Positions 1-8,500 of a stretch of 64,000 nucleotides of DNA are shown piece after piece. The notes under the pieces are model-generated. The model saw only the letters and a list, made by a program, of their open reading frames with translations, searched no databases and was not told where the DNA came from. A program made the position numbers and the translations under genes. Origin of the DNA: Alphaproteobacteria bacterium (GTDB lineage: Bacteria; Pseudomonadota; Alphaproteobacteria; RF32; CAG-239); NCBI GenBank assembly GCA_017470165.1, contig JAFUEX010000023.1, positions 25,331-89,330 on the forward strand, in the 5' to 3' direction. Positions within the stretch are counted from its first letter, which is position 1, and each line of letters opens with the position of its first letter.

Positions 1-1357
1 CACACCCGATGGGCGAATTGTTGCTGCTGATAACCACATTGTTGGCATTAACATAACCCAAATATTTGCCATTGAGGTCAATGACTGCGCCTTGGCGTCC
101 GACTGCACCGATAAACTCGCCTTTTTCGTTGAGGACACTGCCATCCGGATTGACACAGCCAATGTACAAATTATTGGCGTTTTTCACGATACCGGAATTG
201 TCCACCCCCCCTAAAAGGTTGCATGAATTATCAAATACTTTGCCGCGAGGCAAAACCGCACCGACATAGCTGCCCTCATCATCAAAAACTATTCCTTGCG
301 AGGTAATTTTGTATTTAGTATCCTCGCTGCCTTTTTTGATTTTGCCATCGACATCCAAATAGCCGAGATTGTTGCAGCCGAACCCGACGATATTGCCAAC
401 CCGCACCATTTTGGCAACTACTTTGGCCCCGCTTTGGTCCTTGACCAATCCGTTGGGCAAAATACGACCGAGAACCTGTTTTTTGTCATTTTCAATTGAG
501 CCGTCGTTTTGCAAAGTTCCCAAAAGCTCACCTTGCGGTGTTATCGGCAGCCGTTCAAACGAAACTATTGAGCCGATAATACTGTTATTCTCGCTAAAGA
601 TTATTTCTTCACCGGCATAGCCGACCACATTGCCGTGAATATCTACGATTTGCCCATCGGTATTCATCTTGCCGATGATATCGCCGCGAGCGTTGCGCAA
701 ATTGCCGTCTTCGTCAACAAAACCTATGACATTGCCGTCTTTGTCATAGGCCATTCTGACCTTTTTGCCGACGAGGGGAGAATCTTTAATTACAACATCG
801 CCATGCTCATTGACATAGCCTATTGCCTCGCCCTCAGAATTAACAACATTACCATTGGGCAAAGTTACGCCCAAAACATTGCCGTTTTCATCAACCGCCA
901 CGCGGCCGGCTTTGGCAATAGTACCTAAAGGCTTGTTGTCTTTATCAACCACCGATCCATCAGCCAAAACCCTCCCGATGACATTGCCGTTTTCGTCAAC
1001 CACCGTACCGTCGGGCAGTGCGCGGCCGATGAGATTGCCGTTAGTATCATAAACCACACCGATATCAGTTGAAGTTCCGATTAATTTGCCATTGAAATCC
1101 AAAGCGGTGCCATCGGGCAAAACGTGCCCCACCACCTTACCTTCGCTGTTGACAACCTCGCCATCGGGGGTAACAAACCCGACCGGATTGGAAAAATCAT
1201 CGTAGACAACCCGCGCATTTTCCGCAACCCCGATAACATTGCCATCATTATCCAAAATAAGGCCATCCGGCGACACACGACCGATAATATTGCCGTTTTC
1301 ATCACGAACAAAGCCATCCTTATCAATAACGCCAATCTTTTTTCCATCAGGACCCAC
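1..1357 (-). repeat. DotG-type tandem peptide repeats
   Basis: The coding sequence for residues 221 onward repeats a degenerate unit of about 19-20 codons around the core GNVIGRVLPDG-x-VVD. Protein-level identity is highest around residues 230-380; units toward position 1 are more divergent. The array continues past the window edge. Repeat stalks of this kind are known in DotG/IcmE and CagY. Confidence 0.8.
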
Positions 1358-2017
1358 GGCAATCTGCGAAGCCTTGCCGAAACTGGCACCGGCTTTGTCG
1401 GCGGGGGTTGCCTCACAATATTTGCACTCTTCTTTGACCACTGCATTGCCACTGACCGGAATTTTGGCCGCTTTAGTACTCTCTTTTCCGAGATTTACCT
1501 CGTGCCACTTGACAATGAAATTGTTTTGCACATTACCGGCCACCACCGGAACCCATGACATCGTAATGTGACAAGTTGCATCACCGTTCAGCTCAACACC
1601 GGCACATTGTGAACTGTTATAATCAAATCCGGCAGCCGGCGGCTCGGCCAATTCCACCGACACCACTTTGACTGTTGCCTTGCCGTTGCTGCCCAAAGTC
1701 AGAACATTCTTGGCCTCAGTTCCTAACACCACTTCTCCCATCAGCACCGGATCCGGTGTGGACGTAAGCGGTATCTCCCCCTCGATAGCAGAAAACTCTA
1801 TACCCTGCGCGGCCGGTGCAGATACCGAAGGGGTGGCACCAAAAACATCGGCATTATCTTCAAAAACCAGATCATCATAATTATCGGCATCATCCGAGCT
1901 GTTTATGAGCAAGATGCCGAAAAGAAACACCAGTATCGCAGAAACACCGACTATCCAGATGATAGTGTTGGTTTTTTTGACATAGAGTTCGGAATTTGTT
2001 AACTGCTCATCGCTCAT
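1..2017 (-). CDS. DotG/IcmE-like VirB10-family T4SS protein, C-terminus cut by the window
   Basis: The frame is open from the ATG at 2017 to the window edge, 672 codons without a stop, so the C-terminus is missing. The protein has a short cytoplasmic N-terminus and one membrane helix (about residues 19-39). Residues 90-172 are beta-rich with two Cys and look like a Hydin/choice-of-anchor immunoglobulin-like domain. From about residue 221 there are some twenty repeats of about 19-20 residues built on DG-x-V-x-D-x-x-GNVIG. This layout (TM, linker, long repeat stalk) is that of DotG/IcmE, whose VirB10-like core domain should lie beyond position 1. It starts 8 nt after the DotH/VirB9-like stop and is last in the visible operon. 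DotG bridges the inner and outer membrane in type IVB systems. The assignment rests on architecture and gene order, not on the missing VirB10 domain. Confidence 0.75.
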   Translation of the reverse strand, partial: MSDEQLTNSELYVKKTNTIIWIVGVSAILVFLFGILLINSSDDADNYDDLVFEDNADVFGATPSVSAPAAQGIEFSAIEGEIPLTSTPDPVLMGEVVLGTEAKNVLTLGSNGKATVKVVSVELAEPPAAGFDYNSSQCAGVELNGDATCHITMSWVPVVAGNVQNNFIVKWHEVNLGKESTKAAKIPVSGNAVVKEECKYCEATPADKAGASFGKASQIAVGPDGKKIGVIDKDGFVRDENGNIIGRVSPDGLILDNDGNVIGVAENARVVYDDFSNPVGFVTPDGEVVNSEGKVVGHVLPDGTALDFNGKLIGTSTDIGVVYDTNGNLIGRALPDGTVVDENGNVIGRVLADGSVVDKDNKPLGTIAKAGRVAVDENGNVLGVTLPNGNVVNSEGEAIGYVNEHGDVVIKDSPLVGKKVRMAYDKDGNVIGFVDEDGNLRNARGDIIGKMNTDGQIVDIHGNVVGYAGEEIIFSENNSIIGSIVSFERLPITPQGELLGTLQNDGSIENDKKQVLGRILPNGLVKDQSGAKVVAKMVRVGNIVGFGCNNLGYLDVDGKIKKGSEDTKYKITSQGIVFDDEGSYVGAVLPRGKVFDNSCNLLGGVDNSGIVKNANNLYIGCVNPDGSVLNEKGEFIGAVGRQGAVIDLNGKYLGYVNANNVVISSNNSPIGC

Positions 2018-2025
2018 GGCGACCC

Positions 2026-3696
2026 CTATTGTGTTCTAACTACACTGCAAAATACGCCGCCGCGTCCCAGTGAACCGCAAATTCTGTCACCTTCTTCCAA
2101 AGTTTTAACCGGTCCCACACGCAAGTGAAACAGCTCACGTCCTTGCCCGTCGGCAGGGGCATCAACCGAGAAAAACGGAGTAAAGCCGCCCAGCTCATTT
2201 TTATATTTGGCAGATAACTTACCCCACAGGCTTTCCAAGTTTGAAACCTCGCCATCGGTGCCCAATTCAATTGATATATTGGAATTGTCGGCATCAGCAA
2301 AACCCGCTCCATAGGCAAATTGCGGCGATGAAGCATAGCCGGCCATCGCCGGACTGCCCCCCGCGACATTGAGTTTTTGCATTTTGCTATAGTCAAAATT
2401 ATCAGCGGCCATTCCGCCTGCACCCATACCGGCAGCACCGGCTTTGGCATATTCCGGAATAATAATCTGTCCTTGTCCGGTCTGCAAATCCATCTGCCCC
2501 ACCGGTATCATTTGCGAGGGATTACCCACAGACGGCATCGCGCCATAGCCGCCCTGTGCGCCACCCTGTACGCCCTGCAATTGGTAATTCACATTATTGT
2601 CAATTCCGTTGGTTTGAGCATTTGGGATAGCCGGCGCAACATCCCAAGTCGGCGGGAGATAATCTGCCGAATCAACCGCATATTCCAAGCCGTTTTCGTC
2701 CGAACGCCGCATCTTGATGCAAATGATGCGCTTGCCGTTGCGCAACACCATATCGCCGATACCCTCGACAATAATCAAGCGATTGTCCTGTCCTTTGGTG
2801 CGAAAACCGACCGGAACTTCCACCCGTTCAACAATCATACTAACCACCGGACGCTGCACCATATTAAGCGATTTTTTGCCCAAATCAATATAGGTGAAGA
2901 TGTTGTCACGCCAAACCCGTTCCGGTGCAATAACCACATCATCAGGATTGGGAACATAAACTTCCAAATCAAACTTAAAATCGCTGGGGTCAACCGGTAT
3001 CGACTTCATCCAATCACTTTTTTGAAAACGCTTGGTATAAGTGGAAATACTGCCATTGCCGGAGCTGCCGCCGCTCTTGAGACCGCCGGAGATGCCTCCA
3101 CTGCCGGCATAAGGTGTACCGGAGCCGCCTTGCAAATTGCTGTCGGCGTTTACCACTTCAATATCAATTATGGCATTGGTCAGTCTCTCGGTATTAATTC
3201 CCTCTGATTTGAGATAAAAAACATAGCGATTACCCGAGCGCCCGAACACGATGATATTGGTATCCACCCCGATTTGCGCCCCGCCTTTGGGATATAGCAG
3301 CAAGGTATTGGGACCGGTAATCTGTCCGTCAAAGGTGTTTTGGTCACCCAGATAGATATCTTCAATCAGCTCCCACTCGGGAAAATTAATCATAGTGAGC
3401 ATTCCCTCGCGCACCCGAACCGGCAACACCAAATCCGGCGTCCAATAATATTTGGAATAGGCCGGACGGCTTTGTCCTTCACCCAAATTTTGCAGTGGGT
3501 CAAGCCACGCAGCCTGTGTCATTCCCAACGAGCTGAAGCCGGCATAATCCAGATTCATAGGCGTGTAGTTGCCTTGCGACTGCTCAGCGCTGGCATCCAT
3601 TATCTGTTGGTTAACTTGTGCTAATGCGACATCCGTCACACTTACACTTGCCGCAAATGCCAACAGCCATCTAATATTCTTCACCATCTTTTTCAC
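2026..3696 (-). CDS. VirB9/DotH-like outer-membrane core protein of T4SS
   Basis: 556 aa with a signal peptide (cleavage likely after VALAQ). Residues 90-180 match the VirB9 N-terminal beta domain: a loading region, a TLLLYPKGG segment and YVFYLKSEG. After a Gly/Ser-rich linker comes a VirB9 C-terminal-like domain, with APERVWRDNIFTYIDL resembling the PxxVfDDG-T-i-F motif and a following MVLRNGKRIICIKMR strand. The last 60 residues (DGQGRELFHLRVGPV to the end) look SPOR-like. The GTG at 3696 has GGAGCGG 7 nt upstream; ATG at 3687 is an alternative. It lies 20 nt after the VirB8/DotI-like gene and just before DotG, the dotI-dotH-dotG order of Dot/Icm and IncI systems. It probably forms the outer-membrane core ring. 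Confidence 0.75.
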   Translation of the reverse strand: MKKMVKNIRWLLAFAASVSVTDVALAQVNQQIMDASAEQSQGNYTPMNLDYAGFSSLGMTQAAWLDPLQNLGEGQSRPAYSKYYWTPDLVLPVRVREGMLTMINFPEWELIEDIYLGDQNTFDGQITGPNTLLLYPKGGAQIGVDTNIIVFGRSGNRYVFYLKSEGINTERLTNAIIDIEVVNADSNLQGGSGTPYAGSGGISGGLKSGGSSGNGSISTYTKRFQKSDWMKSIPVDPSDFKFDLEVYVPNPDDVVIAPERVWRDNIFTYIDLGKKSLNMVQRPVVSMIVERVEVPVGFRTKGQDNRLIIVEGIGDMVLRNGKRIICIKMRRSDENGLEYAVDSADYLPPTWDVAPAIPNAQTNGIDNNVNYQLQGVQGGAQGGYGAMPSVGNPSQMIPVGQMDLQTGQGQIIIPEYAKAGAAGMGAGGMAADNFDYSKMQKLNVAGGSPAMAGYASSPQFAYGAGFADADNSNISIELGTDGEVSNLESLWGKLSAKYKNELGGFTPFFSVDAPADGQGRELFHLRVGPVKTLEEGDRICGSLGRGGVFCSVVRTQ

Positions 3697-3716
3697 GTTA
3701 CAACCGCTCCACACTA

Positions 3717-4457
3717 TTACAACCTGCCACCACCCGTAGCATATTCAATCACCGTAAAACCCAACGGGTTCTTCAGCCGCTCACCGTACGCCACTTTTTT
3801 ACGCCGGTACCCCACTTTCATTGATGCGGTAAAATACCGCACTTCCGGCTGTGCCGAATCTGGATAAGTATCCTCGGTTTGGTATTCCACCTGCCAAATA
3901 TTGTCGGCAATTTCACTTACCGAAAGTATCTTAACCTTGCGTTCCAGCCCTTTTTGACGGATCAGCGACAGTGCCTCGCCCATCACCTCGTTGCGAAATT
4001 TTTGATAAACCGCTTGACTTGAACTCTCTTGAACCGGACCACCGACATCCCACCGCGCCATAGCCGTATCGGCATTGCGGGTAAAAGAATTGCGCTGTAG
4101 CACATAATCCCGCACAAACACCTCCGTAATGGATTTGCGGTTGCGCAGCTCAGAGGTTATTGGCTGAATATCATACACCTGATCGGCGCGGTTATGGAAG
4201 GTCAACAAAAAGGGCTCCACCCGATACAACGGCACAAGCTGAAAAATTGCCAGCAGCAAAACAATATTGCAGCACAAGCTCAACGCGGTGATTACAGCGA
4301 AGGCGCGCGCCGTCCACAAATAACGTTTTTCCGCAACATTAGCCACAAAGATAGTGCTGGCAGCATCTCCGCGCGGAGCGGGACGCCTTGCACCGGCCGG
4401 ACGGCGTCCGGCTATCATTTTGGGTTGCTGTGACTGATCGTATCTGACCTCTTCCAT
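3717..4457 (-). CDS. VirB8/DotI-like T4SS inner-membrane protein (copy 2)
   Basis: 246 aa. A basic Pro/Arg/Ala-rich N-terminus (about 45 residues) is followed by one membrane helix (about 50-75), then a periplasmic domain ending in the VirB8/TrbF signature NPLGFTV-x-EY. VQESSSQAVYQKF and WQVEYQTEDTYP fit the VirB8 NTF2-like fold. The ATG at 4457 has AAGG 5 nt upstream. It sits between the small lipoprotein and the DotH-like gene, where DotI/IcmL would be. It is a clear paralogue of the protein at 4768-5502: both share the TM-plus-NPLGFTV plan but diverge elsewhere. Members of this family assemble as an inner-membrane ring linking VirB4 to the core complex. Confidence 0.8.
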   Translation of the reverse strand: MEEVRYDQSQQPKMIAGRRPAGARRPAPRGDAASTIFVANVAEKRYLWTARAFAVITALSLCCNIVLLLAIFQLVPLYRVEPFLLTFHNRADQVYDIQPITSELRNRKSITEVFVRDYVLQRNSFTRNADTAMARWDVGGPVQESSSQAVYQKFRNEVMGEALSLIRQKGLERKVKILSVSEIADNIWQVEYQTEDTYPDSAQPEVRYFTASMKVGYRRKKVAYGERLKNPLGFTVIEYATGGGRL

Positions 4458-4471
4458 ATAACCTTATCCGT

Positions 4472-4660
4472 TTATATTGTTGCAACAAACCAGTCCGGCA
4501 AAGTCTTGGGCAGCTCAATATGCAAACAGGCGCAAGGCGACAATTTCAGCTCGTCAAACCCGCGGCCGATACCCACCGGCTCGGGCTCGTAATAAGAACC
4601 ATAGCACCCCGAAATAGCAAACAAAGCCACCAAAATCAACAGTTTAACCGATGTTTTCAT
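4472..4660 (-). CDS. small T4SS-associated lipoprotein (VirB7-like position)
   Basis: 62 aa. A Lys-containing N-terminus and hydrophobic stretch lead into a lipobox ISGC (lipidated Cys at about residue 19), leaving a mature peptide of about 44 residues with two further Cys (PCAC) and a C-terminal LPDWF segment. ATG at 4660 is preferred because AGGGG lies about 9 nt upstream; a longer frame begins at 4684. It is encoded between two VirB8-like genes and upstream of VirB9/VirB10-like genes. Small lipoproteins (VirB7; DotK/DotD in type IVB) stabilise the VirB9-type ring, so that role is inferred from size, lipobox and position. No family was recognised from sequence. Confidence 0.65.
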   Translation of the reverse strand: MKTSVKLLILVALFAISGCYGSYYEPEPVGIGRGFDELKLSPCACLHIELPKTLPDWFVATI

Positions 4661-4709
4661 AAACTCTACCCCTTTGAGTGACATTAAAACAATACACTTT
4701 TACCTTAAA

Positions 4710-4737
4710 AGTATACTGTTTTATTTTAAATGTCTAA
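4710..4737 (-). promoter_or_regulatory. putative promoter for lipoprotein-virB8-virB9-dotG, with flanking dyads
   Basis: On the minus strand TTAGAC (4737-4732) is spaced 16 nt from TATACT (4715-4710). Two short perfect dyads surround it: GTCTA-N4-TAGAC (around 4731-4744) overlapping the -35, and ACTTTTA-N3-TAAAAGT (around 4696-4712) overlapping the -10. This would let the outer-membrane core genes be expressed apart from the long upstream operon. Based on box matches only. Confidence 0.4.
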
Positions 4738-4767
4738 CAGTAGACACACACTTATCAACAATTAGAA

Positions 4768-5502
4768 TCACTCTTCGTTTTGGCTGTAGCGCAGAACCGT
4801 AAAGCCCAACGGATTAATCAACCGATAGAAAGAAAAGGCGCGCGCGGGATTAAACACCGTAGTCAAAGAGGCGTTCCAATAACGAGTTTTGATGGACTGT
4901 TCTCCGCCTTCGGTAGTTCGGGGAGTATATTCATAAGTTTTGAACTTTACGTGCCATACACGCGACTGGGCGCCGCCTTGCCGTGATATTGAGATAATTT
5001 CCGTCGATATTGAGCTGCTGCTTTCATTAATGGCTGTCCATTGCGGCAACGCTTTGCGAGCAAACTCGCCATAAACTCGAACATCCGACAGAAAATGCAC
5101 CATACCGCCGATTTGCCAACGCGCCCCCATCTCCATTTTGTCGGGGATAAGAGTATTGCGCAGAGTGATATATTGACGGATGTACATTTTCATAAGCTCA
5201 TCGCGTGAGGCCATATCCGTGGCAACAACTTCACTTTCGACCAAATTGTCGGAATCGCTGTTGCGAATAAGCAACAACGGCTCCACCGTGACGCGAGGAG
5301 CCAAGCGAAACAGAGCCAAAGACGCCAATATCAAAAAACCGATTGACATTGTGGCTATCAAAATAAAAAAGCGCGAAATCCACAAATAGTAGGTCAGCTT
5401 GGCCGAATTAGCCTTACTGTCCAAGTGATCCAAATATTGCACCTGCGAGGCGTTAGAAGCGGCTATCGCCGGTTTAACATTGTTATTTTCCAGAGAATCC
5501 AT
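4768..5502 (-). CDS. VirB8-like T4SS inner-membrane protein (copy 1)
   Basis: 244 aa: about 40 polar residues, one TM helix (about 42-68), then a periplasmic domain with WQIGGMVHFLSDVRVYGEF, WHVKFKTYEYTPR and a C-terminal NPLGFTVLRY, the VirB8 hallmark. ATG at 5502 is chosen because GGAAAG lies 5 nt upstream; the ATG at 5514 has no ribosome site. It follows the 1385-aa exported protein by 20 nt and precedes a probable internal promoter and the lipoprotein. Type IVB systems carry two DotI-family proteins, DotI and the shorter DotJ; here both copies are full length. Presumed inner-membrane scaffold. Confidence 0.8.
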   Translation of the reverse strand: MDSLENNNVKPAIAASNASQVQYLDHLDSKANSAKLTYYLWISRFFILIATMSIGFLILASLALFRLAPRVTVEPLLLIRNSDSDNLVESEVVATDMASRDELMKMYIRQYITLRNTLIPDKMEMGARWQIGGMVHFLSDVRVYGEFARKALPQWTAINESSSSISTEIISISRQGGAQSRVWHVKFKTYEYTPRTTEGGEQSIKTRYWNASLTTVFNPARAFSFYRLINPLGFTVLRYSQNEE

Positions 5503-5522
5503 ATTTCTTTCCATAAATTATA

Positions 5523-8500
5523 TTAATAATTAGAACAATAGGCTTCTTCAAGGTCTTTATACTCACCGGTGTTTTCCTCCTTAACCTTTTTACGATATTT
5601 ATCCGAGGCCTCTTTATTGGCTTTGGCGGTTTTCAGCTCTTCTTCCGGATTATTGCCATCATTGGAGCCCACCGAAATTTGCAAATGCCCGTCAGTGTCC
5701 TTGTGCATAATGTTTATCAGCTTTTCAATTTCGGCTTTGCGCTCGCGGGCCGGCTGATTGTCGTCTTCCACATCTACCGAAGCCAAAACGGCAAGTGTTT
5801 TCTCCAAGGCGGCATTTTTGGCCTGTTTTAAGCGGTCTACCGTAATTTTATAATCATTAGCATTGCTGATATCATAATTATCCTGCACCTCAAAACCAAA
5901 TGCCGACAACTGCGATTTGAGCTCGGCCATATCCGCATCATATTGTTCTTTCATCGCATCAAGATTTTGTTTGATTTTCTTTTCAGCCTCAACTTGTCCC
6001 AAAAAGTCGCCGATTTGATTGCGCGAAAGTTCGGCATGAGCGGCCAAAGCGATTTGATTTTTTTCCTTCTTTTTGAGTTTTTTGCTGTTTTTGGCTTCGG
6101 CGGCAAACAGATTGTTAAATGTCTCGTAAACTGTGGGCTTAAACGACAGATTATTATCCTCGTCGGCATCCAATATCATACCAAGTTCGCTGTAGTTGCG
6201 GCAGTACTGCTCCACCGGTTTAACCTTGTCACCGCCCAAAAGCTCGCTGACACCGGCCGTAATTTTACCCAAAGTTGACGGCATATTAACTTTATCATCT
6301 TGGATGGTGAGATAAGGATTGCCTTTTTTCATCCGCATCAACAGACATTTGGGCAGGCCGGCAGCTTTGATATCGCTGCGCTCGACATACTCAGCCTCGT
6401 CCATATCAAACTCGTAGACATCGCGCTTGAGGTCGTCGTCATACTGCTTGGTGAGGTTGATATCCATAACCGTGGACGAATCTTCGACTCGACAGGGGAA
6501 AATGCCGCCCCGCAAAAAGGCAACCGGCTCACAGCCTTGATTGAGCGCATCCTGAAGATCAAAACGTGCTTCAATAAAAGCATTATCCTGCAGCATAAGT
6601 TTCCATATTGCGGGAATCTCACTGCCGCAGTTCAAGAAATCGCCGCGCGATATTTTCAACAGCTCTTTGAGAGCTTTTTCTGCCTTTTTCTTTTTGTCGG
6701 TAGCTGCACTCAAAGCCTTTTCAAACAACGAGGCCACCATTCCCGCCGGCGTAATGCTCAGCAAATTTTTCTTTGCCTCTTTCAGGTCGTCGCGTTTTTT
6801 CTTGTAGCGTTCATATTGCTTGGCGGTGTAAGGCTTAACATTGGCAAAATCCACGCTGTCAAAATGGAAAATTTCCCGCACCGGAGGCTGACTGAAATCG
6901 TCCATAGTCATAGGCGCCTTCAAATCGCGGCCGCGCGGCAAAGCTCCGACGAAAAATCCTTCGGTTTCGGGTGAGGTGTCCAAAAGCTCCAAGTCTGCAA
7001 AAGCCACCATTCCGATTATGTCATAGCCCATAACGCTCTTGGCGATGGTGAGCGCCTTAAGCTCGTCAATCATCTGCCGGTGAATCTCAGCAACTCGATT
7101 GACTTGAGATGAGGAATGCGGCAAATACAACTCGTCACCCAAACTTTGGATTTCGGCATAGGCATGGTCAACTGCCTGATCAATGGCGGCATTAAGGGCC
7201 TCAATCACCTCACCGGAAGCCGCATCAATGGCTGTGCGGATAATGTCGGCTGCCTCGGCGTCAGCACCGCTCAGCGCGGACAAGGCTGTGGTAAAGCGCT
7301 CATCCACCGCTTTAACGTATTGCTCATAAGCTGATTTTTTGTCTTGCGAAAAAGCGTTGACTACTGCACGAAGTCCGATGTTCAGTTTCGATGCGGCACC
7401 TTGTCCTTGTTCTTGCGCCGCCAATTTGGCCTCGCGAATCTCCTCATCAACCTCGTCTAACTGACTTTGAAAAGCCTCAACACTGGCTTTTTTCTGTTCA
7501 ATTAAGGCCTGTAATTCTTTAATATTGCTGGCGGCCAGATTTTGCGAGTTAGCCTTGGATACATCACTTACGGCTTGCGCATAGGTCGGCAGCTCGGGTA
7601 TGATGTCGTTATCCTCAGAAAAATCACCGGTATCAATTGCTGCCTTGCGCGATTGAAAAGCATCATCCTCGGATTTGGCCGAAATATCGGACACTTCGTC
7701 GCTCAAATCCTTTATCTGTTTACTGATATAATCAATCTCATCAACAATTTTCTGACGCTTTTCCAGCAAAGCCGCCGGTATAACCGTCATCATATCTTTG
7801 TTATTTTGAGCAATCAATGCTGCTATGGCACTTTCACTGCCATAATAAAGTTCATTAAGACGGGTTTGATATTCGGTTTGTCCGATTTCCAAATCCGCAT
7901 CTTGCAGCTTGGAAATAAAAATATCCACCACATCGGCCTTAGTGTAGCGCTTCAGATAAGATTTAATATTACTATATTTGCGCCGCAAATATTGATTATA
8001 AAAGATTTTGGTATCATTCCAAATAAATTTTTGATTGGTCGGCGTACCCCACTTTTGCGGATCGGCACTCAAAACTTTGGCCGCCTCGGCACCTATCTGC
8101 CAAGATATCATCGTGGCTCGACGATTTTCATCCTGCGTTTTTTGCGATGCGGTGGCGCCGACTTTATTGCCGCCGTTTTTGCCATCAGTTCCTTTGGTGA
8201 GTTTTTTAACTTGAGTTTCGGCACCTTCCAAATCAGCCCCCTTACTTTGGTCGAACAAACCTTCAGTATCCAAAGTTTCGGTCTCCATATCTCCGTTTTG
8301 TAATGACGAATCATCGGCATAAGATATCTGTCCGTCGTCGGTTACTTCGACACTGGTTTGTGCAGCTTTGGCCACATCATAAGCATCCAATGCCCAGCCG
8401 GATATACCTTTGCGCAGGTCATATTGATTGATATCGGCGAGGGTGAACTTTTGTCCCGACCAAGCGGCATCATAATTTTGGAAATAGCGTTTGACATAAT

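Noticed and set aside
2377-3207. 276-codon plus-strand frame inside the VirB9-like gene
   Set aside because: Antisense shadow: no RBS, His/Asn/Ile-rich composition, and the minus-strand gene has recognisable motifs.
7542-8303. 253-codon plus-strand frame inside the 1385-aa gene
   Set aside because: Antisense shadow with no coding features of its own.
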